21,772 bases of DNA from Syntrophaceae bacterium UBA2210 (GTDB taxonomy: Bacteria > Desulfobacterota > Syntrophia > Syntrophales > UBA2210): positions 1 through 21,772 of the forward strand of contig DCUQ01000045.1 in NCBI GenBank assembly GCA_002327865.1. The letters are read 5' to 3'. Below, piece after piece: positions 8,022 through 16,239 of this stretch (the stretch's first letter is position 1; every line of letters starts with the position of its first letter). The notes under the pieces were generated by a model. That model made no database searches. It worked only from the letters and a program-made list of their open reading frames with translations, and had not been told where the DNA came from. The position numbers and the translations under genes are program-made.

Positions 8022-8603
8022 ATGAAAGTTAAATCCGCGGAATTCGTGAAAAGTGCAATTGATCCTTCGCAGTACCCTGAGGATATGTTGCCGGAAGTGG
8101 CGTTTGTCGGCAGGTCGAACGTGGGAAAGTCTTCTCTTATTAATACACTCGTTAACAGGAAACGGCTTGCGAAAACAAGCAATACTCCAGGACGCACACA
8201 ACTTATAAATTTTTTTCTCGTGAATGATAAGGTTCTTTTTGTCGATCTCCCCGGTTATGGATACGCTAAGGTGCCGCTAGAGGTAAAAAAACAGTGGGGT
8301 CCCATGGTGGAACGATACCTGAAGACAAGAAAGAATCTGCGTATGGTGGTCCTGATTCTCGATATCAGGAGGGACCCGACAGAAGATGATCTTTCTTTAT
8401 TGAGATGGCTGTATAACTACGGCATTAAGCCGGTTTTTGTGCTGACTAAGTCGGATAAACTTTCAAAAAACCGGATTAGCATGAGGCGTCGTGCAATCGG
8501 GGGAATTCTGGAAGTATCGACCGATGCGCTGGTGACATTTTCTGCCAGGACACGCGAGGGAATGGATAAAACCTGGAAAGTGATCGAGAATTCAATTACG
8601 TGA
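8022..8603 (+). CDS. engB: Ribosome biogenesis GTPase EngB (YihA/YsxC)
   Basis: A 193-aa TrmE-Era-like GTPase needed for late assembly of the 50S subunit. G1 is GRSNVGKSS (about 30-38), switch I holds the family's NTPGRTQ, G3 is DLPGYGYA, G4 is TKSD and G5 is FSA. The ATG at 8022 is set by GAGGAG six bases upstream. An in-frame GTG at 7989 would add 11 residues but lies within the probable -10 region. It is transcribed divergently from the CLC gene and followed by an AT-rich hairpin. Length and motifs are normal. Confidence 0.95.
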   Translation: MKVKSAEFVKSAIDPSQYPEDMLPEVAFVGRSNVGKSSLINTLVNRKRLAKTSNTPGRTQLINFFLVNDKVLFVDLPGYGYAKVPLEVKKQWGPMVERYLKTRKNLRMVVLILDIRRDPTEDDLSLLRWLYNYGIKPVFVLTKSDKLSKNRISMRRRAIGGILEVSTDALVTFSARTREGMDKTWKVIENSIT

Positions 8604-8629
8604 TAACTCATCCTGTGCCATATTATCCA

Positions 8630-8663
8630 TTTGAAATTTATCAATTTTTTATCAAATTTCAAA
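8630..8663. repeat. 10-bp AT-rich inverted repeat between engB and hdrA
   Basis: TTTGAAATTT (8630-8639) and AAATTTCAAA (8654-8663) are perfect reverse complements around a 14-nt T-rich loop. With only two G-C pairs it would be a weak terminator. It lies 17 bp before a consensus TTGACA, so an operator for the hdr genes is equally possible. Confidence 0.5.
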
Positions 8664-8680
8664 ATAATTTCAATTCCACC

Positions 8681-8753
8681 TTGACATGAAAAGCAAACTT
8701 TGATAGCCACACCTACACTTAGAATTGCTTAAGCCGGAGCTCATTGCTATAGA
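8681..8753 (+). promoter_or_regulatory. Candidate promoters for the hdr-flx operon
   Basis: There are two candidates in the 186-bp gap before hdrA. The first is a consensus TTGACA (8681-8686) with a weak -10 TAGCCA 17 bp on (8704-8709). The second is TTGCTT (8725-8730) with TATAGA (8748-8753) at 17 bp, starting near 8760. Neither is decisive. No sigma54 -24/-12 pair was seen. A GAGGTG ribosome site (8776-8781) precedes the GTG start of hdrA by 8 nt. Confidence 0.35.
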
Positions 8754-8789
8754 CAGATCTTTATATATGAAACACGAGGTGTAATAAAG

Positions 8790-11700
8790 GTGGTTAAAGA
8801 TAATGATAAAGTAGGCGCCGTAATGGTTGTCGGTTCGGGAATAGCCGGTATTCAGGCTTCTCTGGACCTGGCGAATTCGGGTATGAAGGTATACCTCGTT
8901 GAAAATGATATCAGCATCGGCGGTATCATGGCTCAGCTCGACAAGACGTTTCCTACCAATGATTGTTCGGCGTGTATTCTTTCGCCCAAACTTGTTGAAG
9001 TCGGGCGACATCCGAATGTGGAAATCCTTACAAACAGAACGGTACAATCGCTTGAAGGAGAAGCGGGGAATTTTGAAGTAAAACTCAAAAACGCGCCGCG
9101 GTTTGTTGATGTTAATAAGTGTACGGGATGCGGTGATTGCGCGAATGTCTGCCCTGTAACCGTAACAAATGATTTCAATGAAGGGCTGGATCAGAGGAAG
9201 GCCATATACCGCAGGTTCCCCCAGGCGATTCCAAGCGCATTCGCAATAGAGAAAATAGGAACAGCTCCCTGTAAGGCCGCCTGTCCCACCCATATCAGTG
9301 TACAGGGGTACGTAGCATTGATAGCCGAGGGTAAGTATAAAGAAGCCCTTGAGCTCATCAAACAGGAAAATCCATTCCCCGCCGTCTGCGGAAGGGTTTG
9401 TAATCATCCTTGCGAATCTGCCTGTAAAAGGGGAGAAGTTGATGAACCCATATCGATAATGTATCTGAAAAGGTTCGTCGCCGATCTCGATCTGAATGAT
9501 GAAACGAAATTTGTCCCGGAAATAAAAGAGAGAAAAGATAAGAAAGTGGCAATAATAGGTGCCGGTCCCGCGGGATTGAGCGCGGCTTATTATCTCGCCA
9601 TTGAGGGATATCAGGTTACCGTGCTTGAAGCGCTTCCAGTTGCCGGAGGTATGCTTACAGTGGGTATCCCCGAATACCGTCTGCCAAAGGATGTCCTTAA
9701 TGCCGAAATAAAAACCATTGAAGATATGGGTGTCGAGATCAGATTGAATACTAAGGTAGGCACGGACGTTTCAATGGATTCCCTGAAAAAGGATTTTGAC
9801 GCTGTTTTCATCGGAGTCGGTTCGCATGTGAGTAGTAAACTCAATGTTCCCGGCGAGGAGATGGAAGGCGTTGTCCATGGCATCGATTTTCTGAGGAGAG
9901 TCGCTCTCGGTGAAAAAGTATTTCTGGGGAACCGCGTGGCCGTTGTGGGGGGCGGTAATGTTGCGATGGATGCCGTCCGGACCGCGTTGCGTACCGGTTC
10001 AAAAGAAGCGTTCGTTCTTTACAGAAGGACGCGTGCTGAAATGCCCGCTTCGCCGGAAGAAATAGAAGAAGCCCTTCAGGAAGGAATCAACATGGAGTTC
10101 CTGGCGGCTCCGGTGAAGGTAATCGGCGATAGCGGAAAAGTCACGGGTATAGAATGTATCAGAATGGAACTGGGAGAACCGGATGAGAGCGGGCGCAGAC
10201 GTCCCGTTCCAATTAAGGGTTCGGAATTCACCATAAGTGTTGATGCTGTTATTCCCGCTATCGGCCAGAAGAGCGATCTTTCGTTCGTTTCGGAAGAAAG
10301 CAGTATAGCCATCAACAGATGGAACACTTTCGACGTTGATCCCGTTACCTTCGCGACCAATGTGGAAGGTGTATTCGCCGGTGGCGACGATGTTACCGGT
10401 CCGGCCACGGTCGTGGAAGCGATCAACGCCGGTAAAGAAGCAGCCAAATCGATTGACCGCTTCCTCAGGGGTGAGGATATCGCACTTGGTCGGGATCGTG
10501 ACTGGAAGGAAGGTGTTGCCGATAAGGCGGATGTAAGTGAAACGCCCAAGGAGAGCCGTCCCAGGTTGCGAGAACTTGATCCCGGCGAACGGAAAACGCA
10601 TTTTAAGGAAGTTGTTGAGGCATACAGTGAGGAAGAAGCTGTAAAAGAGGCAAAGCGATGTCTCAGCTGCGGTGTCTGTTCGGAGTGTTATCAGTGTGTT
10701 AACGCCTGTATTGCCGGTGCTATCAACCATGAGATGAAAGAAACTGAGGAAACAATCCAGGTCGGTGCGGTCATTGCGGCGCCCGGTACCGAGCTTTTCA
10801 ATGCTTCTCTCCGGGGTGAGTACGGGTTCGGTATTTACGATAATGTTGTAACCAGTATCCAGTTCGAGCGGATTCTGTCCGCCTCAGGCCCTTATTTTGG
10901 ACATGTGCAGCGTATCTCCGACGGATTGGAACCTAAGAAGGTTGCTTTTATACAGTGCGTAGGCTCGCGTGATGTGAACTGTGGAAACAGCTGGTGTTCG
11001 TCGGTTTGCTGCATGTACGCTACCAAGGAAGCGATCATCGGCAAGGAACATGCGAAGGGGATGGAGCCGACAATCTTCTACATGGATATCCGTGCTTACG
11101 GCAAGGATTTTGATAGATTTGTCACGCGGGCAAAGGATGAATACGGAATCAGGTATATCAGATCCATGCCTTCGTCCGTAAAGGAATTACAACGGACAAA
11201 AAATCTTCTTCTTACCTATGTAAAAGAAGACGATGGTACTCTCGTGGAAGAAGAATTCGATATGGTCGTTCTTTCCGTGGGACTTCTTCCACCCAGGGAA
11301 GCGAGAAATCTTGCTCAGAATCTCGGAGTCGAACTGGAAGAGCATGGTTTCTGCCGGACCGCTCTGGATAATCCCGTGCAGACCTCGCGTGAAGGCGTTT
11401 TCGTCTGTGGAGTTTTCGGGGGTCCCAAAGACATTCCTGAAACGGTTATGGAGGCGAGCAGCGCAGCTGCCTGTGCCGGGGGACTTCTTGCTTCTCAACG
11501 TGGCACCATGATTTCCGAAGAAGAACTTCCGCTTGAAAAGGATCTGAGAGGTATTGGTCCGAGAGTAGGTGTATTTGTGTGTCACTGCGGTATAAACATC
11601 GGCGGTGTGGTGGATGTGCCCGCCGTAGTCGAATATGCCAGGACACTTCCCAACGTTGTCTATGTTGAGGACAACCTGTTTACCTGTTCCCAGGATACGG

Positions 11701-13217
11701 CGGTAAAGATGGGAGAGGTAATTAAAGAACAGAATCTGACCCGGGTTGTTGTAGCATCCTGCTCGCCCAGAACGCATGAGCCGCTGTTTCAGGAAAACTG
11801 TGAAAAGGCGGGTCTTAACAGATATCTCTTCGAGATGGCGAACATCAGGGATCATGATTCATGGGTCCACATGAATGAACCGGAGGCGGCCACTGTAAAG
11901 GCAAAGGATCTGGTTCGCATGGCGGTTGCAAAATCCCAGTATCTGGTGCCGCTGAAACCGGGACAGCTGGGCGTAAACAAGGCTGCGTTGATTATCGGCG
12001 GAGGGTTGGCTGGTATTACGGCGGCACTTTCTCTCGCCGATCAGGGATTCGAATCACACCTGGTTGAGAAGGAGGACAAACTGGGTGGTAATTACAGCAA
12101 GCTTTGCTATACCCTGGAGGGAATGGATACCATACAGCACCTGGCCGGTCTTCTTGATCGTGTTGAAAAGAGTGAGCTTATCCACGTCTATACAGGTGCC
12201 GAAATAAAGAACATCGAAGGCTTTATCGGCAACTACAAAACTACAGTTGAAACCGGTGGGAAAGAGCATCAATTCGAGCACGGTGTTGTAATTGTCTCAA
12301 CCGGCGCCTATGAGAACAAGACAACGGAATATCTTTACGGCCAGCATGAGCGCGTGGTGACCCAGCGTGAACTGGAAGAGATGCTATATAAAAAGGATGA
12401 GAAAGTCGCTAAGGCAAAGAGTGTTGTAATGATCCAGTGTGTCGGCTCACGTTGCGAGGAAAGGCCCTATTGCAGCAGATACTGTTGCAGCGAAGCTATT
12501 AAGAACGCTTTGAAGCTGAAAGAAGCCGATCCTGATACGGATGTAACAATTCTTTACAGGGATATAAGGACGTACGGGCTCAAAGAGGATTACTATAAGA
12601 AAGCACGTGAAGCCAATGTAAAGTTCGTCCATTACGAAGAAGATATGAAACCGGAGGTGACCGGTAACGGATCGAAAGTAACGATATCATCCTTCGACTA
12701 TATATTACAAAAGAAGATAAAGATGGAACCCGACCTGCTCGTACTGAGCGTGGGTACGGTACCCAATCCTGATAATGACAATATTGCAATGAGGCTCAAG
12801 GTCCCGGTAAACCAGGATGGATTCTTCCTTGAGGCCCACGTGAAATTGCGTCCCGTGGATTTTGCCACCGACGGTGTGTTCATGTGCGGTATGGCCCATT
12901 CACCTAAGATGAGTGACGAGGCTATCTCTCAGGCAAATGCCGCCGTATCCAGGGCGTGCACTATTCTGACCAAGGATTTCATTCAGGCTGAAGGAAAGAC
13001 GGCCTTTGTAAACGAAGCGCGGTGTATGGCCTGTGGTCTCTGCGAGGAAAACTGTCCCTTCGGCGCCATAGCGGTCGATATGAGTAAGGGATGTGCCGTA
13101 GTCAATGCTGTATTATGTAAGGGCTGTGGTGTATGTACCGCATCATGCAGGATGAATGCCGTCGATCTTAACGGCTTTAATAATGAAGAAATACTGGCAC
13201 AGATAGCGGCTTTATAA
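8790..13217 (+). CDS. hdrA: Giant HdrA-NfnB-HdrA fusion (flavin/Fe-S heterodisulfide reductase subunit A)
   Basis: A 1475-aa cytoplasmic flavoprotein, about twice the usual HdrA. Unit 1: FAD fold with GSGIAG (15-20), first ferredoxin motif C111/C114/C117/C121. Insert (about 156-628): NfnB/GltD-like module with TAPCKAACP (C161, C165), C200/C204/C208/C212, a first Rossmann motif GAGPAG (257-262), a second GGGNVA (387-392), GEPDESGRRRPVP and FAGGDD (529-533); it ends in YSEEEAVKEAKRCLSC (612-627). Unit 1 resumes with the second ferredoxin motif C630/C633/C636/C640, QCVGSR (722-727) and a CC pair (740-741). Unit 2: HdrA N-terminal CHCG domain (931-934), FAD fold GGGLAG (1070-1075), QCVGSR (1216-1221) with CC 1232-1233, and two C-terminal [4Fe-4S] motifs (1412-1422, 1443-1453). 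HdrA normally splits electrons at its flavin between ferredoxin and HdrBC; here an NADPH-type site is built in. GTG start, ribosome site GAGGTG. The order of domains is seen; the function is inferred. Confidence 0.9.
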   Translation: MVKDNDKVGAVMVVGSGIAGIQASLDLANSGMKVYLVENDISIGGIMAQLDKTFPTNDCSACILSPKLVEVGRHPNVEILTNRTVQSLEGEAGNFEVKLKNAPRFVDVNKCTGCGDCANVCPVTVTNDFNEGLDQRKAIYRRFPQAIPSAFAIEKIGTAPCKAACPTHISVQGYVALIAEGKYKEALELIKQENPFPAVCGRVCNHPCESACKRGEVDEPISIMYLKRFVADLDLNDETKFVPEIKERKDKKVAIIGAGPAGLSAAYYLAIEGYQVTVLEALPVAGGMLTVGIPEYRLPKDVLNAEIKTIEDMGVEIRLNTKVGTDVSMDSLKKDFDAVFIGVGSHVSSKLNVPGEEMEGVVHGIDFLRRVALGEKVFLGNRVAVVGGGNVAMDAVRTALRTGSKEAFVLYRRTRAEMPASPEEIEEALQEGINMEFLAAPVKVIGDSGKVTGIECIRMELGEPDESGRRRPVPIKGSEFTISVDAVIPAIGQKSDLSFVSEESSIAINRWNTFDVDPVTFATNVEGVFAGGDDVTGPATVVEAINAGKEAAKSIDRFLRGEDIALGRDRDWKEGVADKADVSETPKESRPRLRELDPGERKTHFKEVVEAYSEEEAVKEAKRCLSCGVCSECYQCVNACIAGAINHEMKETEETIQVGAVIAAPGTELFNASLRGEYGFGIYDNVVTSIQFERILSASGPYFGHVQRISDGLEPKKVAFIQCVGSRDVNCGNSWCSSVCCMYATKEAIIGKEHAKGMEPTIFYMDIRAYGKDFDRFVTRAKDEYGIRYIRSMPSSVKELQRTKNLLLTYVKEDDGTLVEEEFDMVVLSVGLLPPREARNLAQNLGVELEEHGFCRTALDNPVQTSREGVFVCGVFGGPKDIPETVMEASSAAACAGGLLASQRGTMISEEELPLEKDLRGIGPRVGVFVCHCGINIGGVVDVPAVVEYARTLPNVVYVEDNLFTCSQDTAVKMGEVIKEQNLTRVVVASCSPRTHEPLFQENCEKAGLNRYLFEMANIRDHDSWVHMNEPEAATVKAKDLVRMAVAKSQYLVPLKPGQLGVNKAALIIGGGLAGITAALSLADQGFESHLVEKEDKLGGNYSKLCYTLEGMDTIQHLAGLLDRVEKSELIHVYTGAEIKNIEGFIGNYKTTVETGGKEHQFEHGVVIVSTGAYENKTTEYLYGQHERVVTQRELEEMLYKKDEKVAKAKSVVMIQCVGSRCEERPYCSRYCCSEAIKNALKLKEADPDTDVTILYRDIRTYGLKEDYYKKAREANVKFVHYEEDMKPEVTGNGSKVTISSFDYILQKKIKMEPDLLVLSVGTVPNPDNDNIAMRLKVPVNQDGFFLEAHVKLRPVDFATDGVFMCGMAHSPKMSDEAISQANAAVSRACTILTKDFIQAEGKTAFVNEARCMACGLCEENCPFGAIAVDMSKGCAVVNAVLCKGCGVCTASCRMNAVDLNGFNNEEILAQIAAL

Positions 13218-13245
13218 ACGCGATTGCCGATTAAACGAGGATTGT

Positions 13246-13683
13246 ATGACTGATAATAAAGCAAATGAAAACTGGGAACCCAAAATTATAGCCTTTGTAT
13301 GTAACTGGTGTACCTATGCGGGAGCGGACCTGGCAGGGATCAGCAGGCTCCAGTATCCTCCGAATGTGAGACTCGTGCGGTTGCCCTGTTCGGGAAGAGT
13401 GAACCCGTTTTATGTTGTGAAGGCTCTTCAGGAAGGCGCCGATGGCGTTCTGGTCTCGGGATGTCATCCGGGAGAATGCCATTATTTAACGGGAAATTTA
13501 TCTGCACGTCGCAAGTTTTCCATGCTGAAAAATTTTCTTTCCTATGTCGGCATCGAACCGGACAGGACACTCTTTACCTGGGTTTCGGCATCTGAGGGAG
13601 AGAAATTTGCTAAAGTCGTGAAGGGCGTTACGGAGAAGGTGAAGGCACTGGGGCCGGCAAAGAAGCTGGTAAAGCAATTCTAA
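13246..13683 (+). CDS. flxD: MvhD/FlxD-type [2Fe-2S] electron-transfer subunit
   Basis: A 145-aa member of the MvhD family (hydrogenase iron-sulfur subunit), which passes electrons from the input module to the HdrA flavin. The five conserved cysteines are present: FVCNWC (C19, C22), LPCSGR (C49) and SGCHPGEC (C73, C78). The ATG at 13246 has ACGAGG five bases upstream and lies 28 nt after hdrA. In methanogens this subunit links a hydrogenase to HdrA. Here no hydrogenase genes are present and flavin/NAD subunits follow instead, so flxD is the better name. The name comes from the Flx-Hdr system of Desulfovibrio. Confidence 0.9.
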   Translation: MTDNKANENWEPKIIAFVCNWCTYAGADLAGISRLQYPPNVRLVRLPCSGRVNPFYVVKALQEGADGVLVSGCHPGECHYLTGNLSARRKFSMLKNFLSYVGIEPDRTLFTWVSASEGEKFAKVVKGVTEKVKALGPAKKLVKQF

Positions 13684-13733
13684 TGATGTGTTAATCGATA
13701 AAAGCGAATAACAGGGACGAGGAATCGAAGACT

Positions 13734-14741
13734 GTGGAAAATATAGAGAAGCAATTGAGGGAAGAGGCAAAAAAACTCCTTGCTGAAAAAAAGGTAGATG
13801 TAATTGTCGGGTATGAGGAAGGTACGCTTCCATATCAGGCTGCACCGTGTTTCATCGAGGATCCCGATAGTGTTGAAAAACTTGTATGGAATAAATTCTG
13901 TTCCATAAATCTGGCAAAGTATGTCCATGATATAATCTTTCAGCATCGGGAATCGCAGAAGAGAACCAAGCCGGAGGAAAGAACCAGGAAGATCGTAGGT
14001 ATCGTAGCCCGGGGGTGTACCACCCGGTCGATAGTCCTCCATCTGCAGGAGAAGCAGTATGAAAGGGATGAAGTCGTTATTATCGGTGTTCCCTGTACCG
14101 GTTATATTTCAAAGAAGAAACTTGCGGTTTCCGTTGAAGGGAAAGAAGTCACAGGATGTTCCGTCAGCGGTGACAAGGTTTCGGTAACGACAGCCGACGG
14201 TTCAAAAGATATTCCGCTTGCTGAGGTCCTCGCAGAGAATTGTCTTTCCTGTCGGTTTAATAATCCCGTTATATCGGATATCATGGTCGGCGATCCCGCT
14301 CCGGGAATGGATGCAGACAGCGAATACAAGGAAGTAGACAAGTTCGAAAGCCTCTCTGAAGAAGAGCGGTGGGCATATTTTACCAAGGAAATGGATAAAT
14401 GCATGCGTTGCTATGCATGCCGTAATACCTGTCCTTCCTGTTATTGTAAGGTGTGTTTTATCGAGCAGAGTCAACCCAAGTGGGTTGGTGCCGGTGTCGA
14501 CGAGACGGACACGCAGGTCTTTCAATTTATGAGAATGTTTCATATGGCCGGACGTTGTGTCGATTGTGGCTCATGTCTTGAAGTGTGCCCGATGGGTGTT
14601 GATTTAAGAACGTTTCTGAAAAAACTCGATAAAGACGCCTATAACCTGTTTGAATACAGAACGGGAGAGGCGCTCGACAAGATGCCGATCCTGGGCGTTC
14701 ATTCAATGGGCGATAAGGAAGAATTTATTTTTGAACCGTAA
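13734..14741 (+). CDS. flxC: FlxC-like protein: F420 hydrogenase/dehydrogenase beta-like N-part with two [4Fe-4S] clusters
   Basis: A 335-aa iron-sulfur protein. The first half carries IVARGCTTRS (C95), GVPCTGY (C121) and CLSCRFNNPVISDIMVGD (C170, C173), patterns reminiscent of the FrhB/FdhB family. The second half has two ferredoxin motifs, C223/C226/C229/C233 and C275/C278/C281/C285-P. Three extra cysteines (C236, C238, C241) in CPSCYCKVC directly follow the first motif. The GTG start at 13734 has GAGGA ten bases upstream. Its place between flxD and hdrC, and the presence of flxB and flxA downstream, point to the FlxC role in passing electrons from FlxAB to FlxD. No transmembrane segment is seen. 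Whether the N-part still binds a flavin cannot be judged from the sequence. Confidence 0.65.
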   Translation: MENIEKQLREEAKKLLAEKKVDVIVGYEEGTLPYQAAPCFIEDPDSVEKLVWNKFCSINLAKYVHDIIFQHRESQKRTKPEERTRKIVGIVARGCTTRSIVLHLQEKQYERDEVVIIGVPCTGYISKKKLAVSVEGKEVTGCSVSGDKVSVTTADGSKDIPLAEVLAENCLSCRFNNPVISDIMVGDPAPGMDADSEYKEVDKFESLSEEERWAYFTKEMDKCMRCYACRNTCPSCYCKVCFIEQSQPKWVGAGVDETDTQVFQFMRMFHMAGRCVDCGSCLEVCPMGVDLRTFLKKLDKDAYNLFEYRTGEALDKMPILGVHSMGDKEEFIFEP

Positions 14742-14762
14742 AAAGAAAGTGAACTGAGAAAT

Positions 14763-15290
14763 ATGGGTACTTTTTTAGAAGATGTTAATGAAAAAATCGG
14801 GGGGGTTCCCATCCAGAGTTGTTATCATTGCCGGAAATGTACGGCGGGGTGCCCGATAGCTTTTGCCATGGATTATAATCCCAATGCGATTATCAAGATG
14901 ATCCAGATGGGAGAGCGTGATGAGGTACTCAACAGTTCTACCATCTGGCTCTGTGCTTCCTGCGAGACCTGTGTGACACGATGTCCCAATAATGTTGATA
15001 TAGCCAGGATGATGGATGTCTTGAGAGAAATGGCCATCGATGCCAATGTCGGTGCCAGGGAAAAGAACATTCTCAAATTCCATGAGGCATTTCTTTCAAG
15101 TATTAAGTTGGGTGGACGGATTAACGAACCGATGATGATAGCGCTGTATAAGATGAAATCAGGCGATTATTTCTCGGATCTTGGTATGGGGATGAGTATG
15201 TTTATGAAAGGGAAGATCAAACTTCTGTCCCCGAAAACCAAGGATATGGGATCGGTAAGAAATATATTTAAATCAACCGGTAAAAAGTAG
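14763..15290 (+). CDS. hdrC: Heterodisulfide reductase subunit C
   Basis: A 175-aa iron-sulfur protein with two perfect [4Fe-4S] motifs: C20/C23/C26/C30 (SCYHCRKCTAGCP) and C64/C67/C70/C74 (CASCETCVTRCP). HdrC carries electrons from HdrA to the catalytic HdrB. The motif spacing and the WLCASCETC signature are typical of the family, and the length (about 175-190 aa) is normal. The ATG at 14763 follows flxC by 21 nt and has only a weak purine-rich site. It is followed by hdrB, the usual HdrC-HdrB order. Confidence 0.9.
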   Translation: MGTFLEDVNEKIGGVPIQSCYHCRKCTAGCPIAFAMDYNPNAIIKMIQMGERDEVLNSSTIWLCASCETCVTRCPNNVDIARMMDVLREMAIDANVGAREKNILKFHEAFLSSIKLGGRINEPMMIALYKMKSGDYFSDLGMGMSMFMKGKIKLLSPKTKDMGSVRNIFKSTGKK

Positions 15291-15323
15291 TTTGTTTTTT
15301 ACCGACGTTGAAGGAGGCTGTAG

Positions 15324-16172
15324 TTGAAAGTTTCATATTATCCAGGATGTTCGCTTCATGCCACGGGAAGAGAGTATGATGAGTCTGTAAAGGCTGTAAG
15401 CAAGGCTTTGGATATAGAGCTGAACGAGATAGACGACTGGTCCTGTTGCGGTGCATCATCCGCCCATATGACCAATTTTAAGCTGTCTGTGGCTCTGTCT
15501 GCCAGAAATATAATGGCTGCCGAGAAAAATGATTGGGATGTGATGGTTCCCTGTGCCGCCTGTTTTAACCGTTTCAAGTCGGCGCAGCATTATCTCAATA
15601 ACGATGAAGCGCTGAAGGCGGAAATCGAAGGCATCATCGGTAAGCAGTATAAGGGGAGTGTCGCTGTCAGAAACCCTATCGATATAATCTACAATGATAT
15701 CGGTGTCGATAAGCTGAGCAAGATGGTTACCAGGAAACTCGAAGGGCTCAAACCCGTTTCCTATTACGGTTGTCTTCTCCTCAGGCCTCCCGAGGTATGT
15801 GAGTTTGATGATTATGAGAACCCGGTTACGATGGACAGGTTAATGGAGAGCCTCGGCGCGGAACCCAAAAGATGGTCCTGCAAGACCGATTGTTGCGGGG
15901 GAAGCCTTACGCTGGGAAAGACAGAGATAGTAAAGCGCCTTGTCGGCAGACTGATGGCGATGGCGAGGGAGGCGGATGCAAACTGTATCGTTACCGCCTG
16001 TCCGGTCTGCTTTGCAAATCTCGATACAAGGGCGAGTGAGGCTGCCGCGTTGCCTGCTTTCTATTTTACGGAACTCATTGCGCTGGCTCTTGGCTTGAAA
16101 GGATCTGATGCGTGGTTTAAGATGCACAACGTAAACCCCGGACCCCTGCTCAGCTCGCTGGGATTGATCTAG
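15324..16172 (+). CDS. hdrB: Heterodisulfide reductase subunit B
   Basis: A 282-aa catalytic subunit with both CCG domains intact: C9, C41-C42, C77, C80 and C150, C190-C191, C226, C229. In methanogen HdrB these bind two noncubane [4Fe-4S] clusters that cleave the CoM-S-S-CoB disulfide. Bacteria of this type lack those coenzymes, so the natural substrate is probably another thiol/disulfide, perhaps on a protein such as DsrC; no dsrC is present in the window. The start is TTG 15324, placed 6 nt after a full AAGGAGG (15311-15317), so the start codon is well supported. It is followed 67 nt later by flxB. Confidence 0.92.
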   Translation: MKVSYYPGCSLHATGREYDESVKAVSKALDIELNEIDDWSCCGASSAHMTNFKLSVALSARNIMAAEKNDWDVMVPCAACFNRFKSAQHYLNNDEALKAEIEGIIGKQYKGSVAVRNPIDIIYNDIGVDKLSKMVTRKLEGLKPVSYYGCLLLRPPEVCEFDDYENPVTMDRLMESLGAEPKRWSCKTDCCGGSLTLGKTEIVKRLVGRLMAMAREADANCIVTACPVCFANLDTRASEAAALPAFYFTELIALALGLKGSDAWFKMHNVNPGPLLSSLGLI

Positions 16173-16239
16173 ATATATGCGGATAATTCTGCATTTTCTT
16201 TAAATATAGTTAACAATAATTGGCTTGCTAAGGAACGAT

